Assembly: GCF_003584135.1 (NCBI RefSeq)
Contig: NZ_QXFI01000026.1
Location: forward strand, 496,001-560,000
Length of the DNA: 64,000 nt
Source: Flagellimonas pelagia
GTDB taxonomy: Bacteria > Bacteroidota > Bacteroidia > Flavobacteriales > Flavobacteriaceae
Direction: 5' to 3'
Shown here piece after piece: positions 62,175 to 64,000 of the stretch (positions are counted from its first letter, which is position 1; every line of letters starts with the position of its first letter). The translations under genes were made by a program, and so were the position numbers. The notes beneath the pieces were generated by a model. It did not search any database. It was not told the DNA's origin and saw only the letters and a list, made by a program, of their open reading frames with translations.

Positions 62175-64000
62175 ATGAAGAATTTTTTTTCCAATTTACG
62201 AGGAGACATATTTGGAGGGCTCACAGCAGGAATTGTAGCCCTCCCTTTGGCGTTGGCGTTCGGTGTCAGTTCTGGGATGGGTCCCAGTGCAGGACTCTAT
62301 GGTGCCATCTTCATCAGTTTTTTTGCGGCACTTTTTGGAGGGACCAATACGCAGATTTCTGGTCCAACGGCCCCTATGACAGCCGTCAGCATGGTCGTGG
62401 TAACAAGCATTCTGGCATTCAATGATGGGGATTTTGAGAAAGCTTTGCCAGCAATACTTATGGTCTTTTTGATGGCAGGACTTGTCCAAATAGGATTGGG
62501 ACTTGTAGGCATCGGAAAGTATATCAGATATATTCCCTATCCTGTTGTTTCCGGTTTTATGACCGCCATAGGGATCATTATCCTTGTAACCCAGATTTTG
62601 CCTTTGGTGGGGTATTATCCCAAAGAGGACATGGCACTTGTGGATCAGTATAGGCCCATGGCCCAAGAATCAATTTTGAGAAAAATCCTTAAAGAGGAAT
62701 CTAGGGAAAGTATGCTTGTCCTCGAGGATTTCCAAGAAACCATCGACCGATCTGAAGAAGTTTCAGAAGAAAATATTTTGAAAGAGGCAAAGGCACTGGC
62801 AGGAAAGGATACTTCTGGTGTGATGGGTGCCATCAATATGCTTCCAAGGGCATTACAACATATCAATTGGCTCGAATTGGCCTTGGCCTTTGGCACGATT
62901 GTTATTATTTATGGGTTTAAAAAAATAACGACGTCCCTTCCCAGTGCACTTGTAGCTTTATTGGTCGTTTCAGGTGTAGCTTATGGTCTTGGACTGGACT
63001 ATAGATCCATCGAACAGATACCTGGAGGCTTTCCCATAATTCACTTTGATATGTTCACACAATTTAGGCTGGATTCCATAACACCGTATGTATTTACGGC
63101 ATTTACACTTGCTTTATTGGGAGCTATTGACTCTTTGTTGACCTCGGTGGTCGCGGACAATATGACCAAGACCCAGCACAGGCCGAACAGAGAATTGATC
63201 GGGCAGGGAATAGGAAACAGTATTGCGGCATTTTTTGGTGGGTTGCCTGGAGCAGGGGCCACCATTCGGACTGTGGTGAACATCAATGCGGGAGGTAAAA
63301 CCAAATTATCTGGAATGGTAGCCGGAGTACTCTTGTTGACGGTGTTGTTGGCATTGGGTCCAGTGGCATCCAAAATTCCAGCGGCAGTTTTGGCAGGCAT
63401 CTTGGTAACAGTCGGAATCGGGGTGATAGATTATAAGGGACTCAAGGCCATTCCGTTTCTACCTAGGGACACGAAAATTGGCCCCTTTAAGGTTAGTTCA
63501 GAAGTGATCATCATGCTCGTGGTTATGGTGTTGTCCACTGTTTGGAACTTGGTGTACGCAGTTGGTGTTGGCTTGGTATTGGCATCATTGATGTTCATGA
63601 AAAAAATGGGGGACTTGACCGCGGAACGCTCCGATGTGAAGACCCTGGAGCAAGAGAAGGGTTGGGCGGATGAAGCTGCGTTTCCGGAAAGCCTAAAAAG
63701 AAAGGTATTTATCAAACATTTGAAAGGACCTCTGTTTTTTGGATTTACCAGTGAGTTCCAGCAATTGGCCAAACAGATTCCACGCTCTGCATCAACGGTC
63801 ATTATCCGCATGGACCGTATGCAATATTTGGACCAATCGGGACTCTACACCCTAGAGGATGTATTGATCGATCTCAAAAATTCAGGAATCGAAGTGTTGT
63901 TTGTTGGATTATTGGAACAGCCCAGGTACATGATGGAACGCGTTCGGTTGATTCCTTCATTGATCTCGGAGAACCGCATATTTATCGACTTTAAAGCATG
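62175..64000 (+). CDS. SulP family anion transporter with STAS domain, 3' end outside the window
   Basis: The gene starts at ATG 62175 (MKNFFSNLRGDIFGGLTAGI) and stays open through the last base; 608 codons are visible. The transmembrane domain has SulP landmarks: GLYGAIFISFFAALFGGTNT, the QISGPTAPM signature and, in the second half, GAIDSLLTSVVADNMTKTQH and FGGLPGAGATIRTVVN. The last 90 residues form a STAS domain with DQSGLYTLEDVLIDLK. A hydrophilic insert occupies about 160-205. Substrate may be sulfate, bicarbonate or another anion. The 250-bp gap before it shows no gene. Confidence 0.92.
   Translation, partial: MKNFFSNLRGDIFGGLTAGIVALPLALAFGVSSGMGPSAGLYGAIFISFFAALFGGTNTQISGPTAPMTAVSMVVVTSILAFNDGDFEKALPAILMVFLMAGLVQIGLGLVGIGKYIRYIPYPVVSGFMTAIGIIILVTQILPLVGYYPKEDMALVDQYRPMAQESILRKILKEESRESMLVLEDFQETIDRSEEVSEENILKEAKALAGKDTSGVMGAINMLPRALQHINWLELALAFGTIVIIYGFKKITTSLPSALVALLVVSGVAYGLGLDYRSIEQIPGGFPIIHFDMFTQFRLDSITPYVFTAFTLALLGAIDSLLTSVVADNMTKTQHRPNRELIGQGIGNSIAAFFGGLPGAGATIRTVVNINAGGKTKLSGMVAGVLLLTVLLALGPVASKIPAAVLAGILVTVGIGVIDYKGLKAIPFLPRDTKIGPFKVSSEVIIMLVVMVLSTVWNLVYAVGVGLVLASLMFMKKMGDLTAERSDVKTLEQEKGWADEAAFPESLKRKVFIKHLKGPLFFGFTSEFQQLAKQIPRSASTVIIRMDRMQYLDQSGLYTLEDVLIDLKNSGIEVLFVGLLEQPRYMMERVRLIPSLISENRIFIDFKA

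Noticed and set aside
1-64000. CRISPR arrays, rRNA genes, complete insertion sequences
   Set aside because: No regularly spaced repeats, no rRNA-like segments and no transposase or integrase domain were seen on either strand.

Overview
The window looks like the chromosome of a marine-type flavobacterium (Bacteroidota, probably Flavobacteriaceae). The signs are the gliding/type IX secretion genes gldK-gldL-gldM-gldN, a SusC/SusD pair, LVIVD-, VPS10- and LRR-type secreted proteins, lipoprotein-rich secretion, promoters with the Bacteroidetes -7 element TAnnTTTG, and almost no Shine-Dalgarno signals. The genus is inference.

Left part (about 1-32,150) reads as ordinary core chromosome: a sigma-54 activator and miaB, an LVIVD lipoprotein, a large VPS10/sortilin-like protein, topA, a degenerate arginase-fold protein followed by gldKLMN, an FAD oxidoreductase, DUF983, an ABC-F ATPase, an LRR protein, a CPXCG protein, a GH16 glucanase, an MFS exporter, and a SusC-SusD-lipoprotein operon followed by two AraC-type regulators.

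At 32,158-32,202 lies the 3' half of a tRNA-Met gene without its 5' half, followed on its own strand by a terminator. This is what is left at one end when an element integrates into a tRNA gene. To its right are about 1 kb with no recognised gene, an AbiEi-type antitoxin with a near-perfect palindromic operator, and a frameshifted, truncated AbiEii toxin remnant. The next stretch looks GC-richer by eye.

From about 34,000 to 55,100 the window holds a coherent module for anaerobic N2O respiration and nitrosative-stress survival: group III truncated haemoglobin, 5-formyl-THF cyclo-ligase, quinolinate synthase, class III ribonucleotide reductase with its activase, hemerythrin, RIC/ScdA, three Rrf2 regulators, and a nos operon (cytochrome c, FAS1 lipoprotein, clade II nosZ, a membrane protein, nosL, cupin, CopD-like, nosD, nosF, nosY, polytopic His-rich protein). 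Next to it is an OprC/NosA-like copper receptor operon carrying the CxxxM and HxM copper-site signature. No nitrite or nitric-oxide reductase is visible. The module appears to carry its own cis-regulatory code: an FNR/CRP-like box (ATGAT-N4-ATCAT) exactly 22 bp upstream of a TAnnTTTG element at three minus-strand operons (nadA, nos, copper receptor), plus a recurrent GGATAAnnnTGTC-type dyad in seven promoters, likely read by Rrf2 proteins.

From 55,100 to the end: a soluble histidine kinase with an NtrC-type sigma-54 response regulator, two Rnk/GreA-C-terminal-like paralogues, several small unknown proteins, glutamate dehydrogenase, and a SulP transporter cut by the window end. Whether this part belongs to the island is unknown, because the intact tRNA-Met and an integrase are not in the window.
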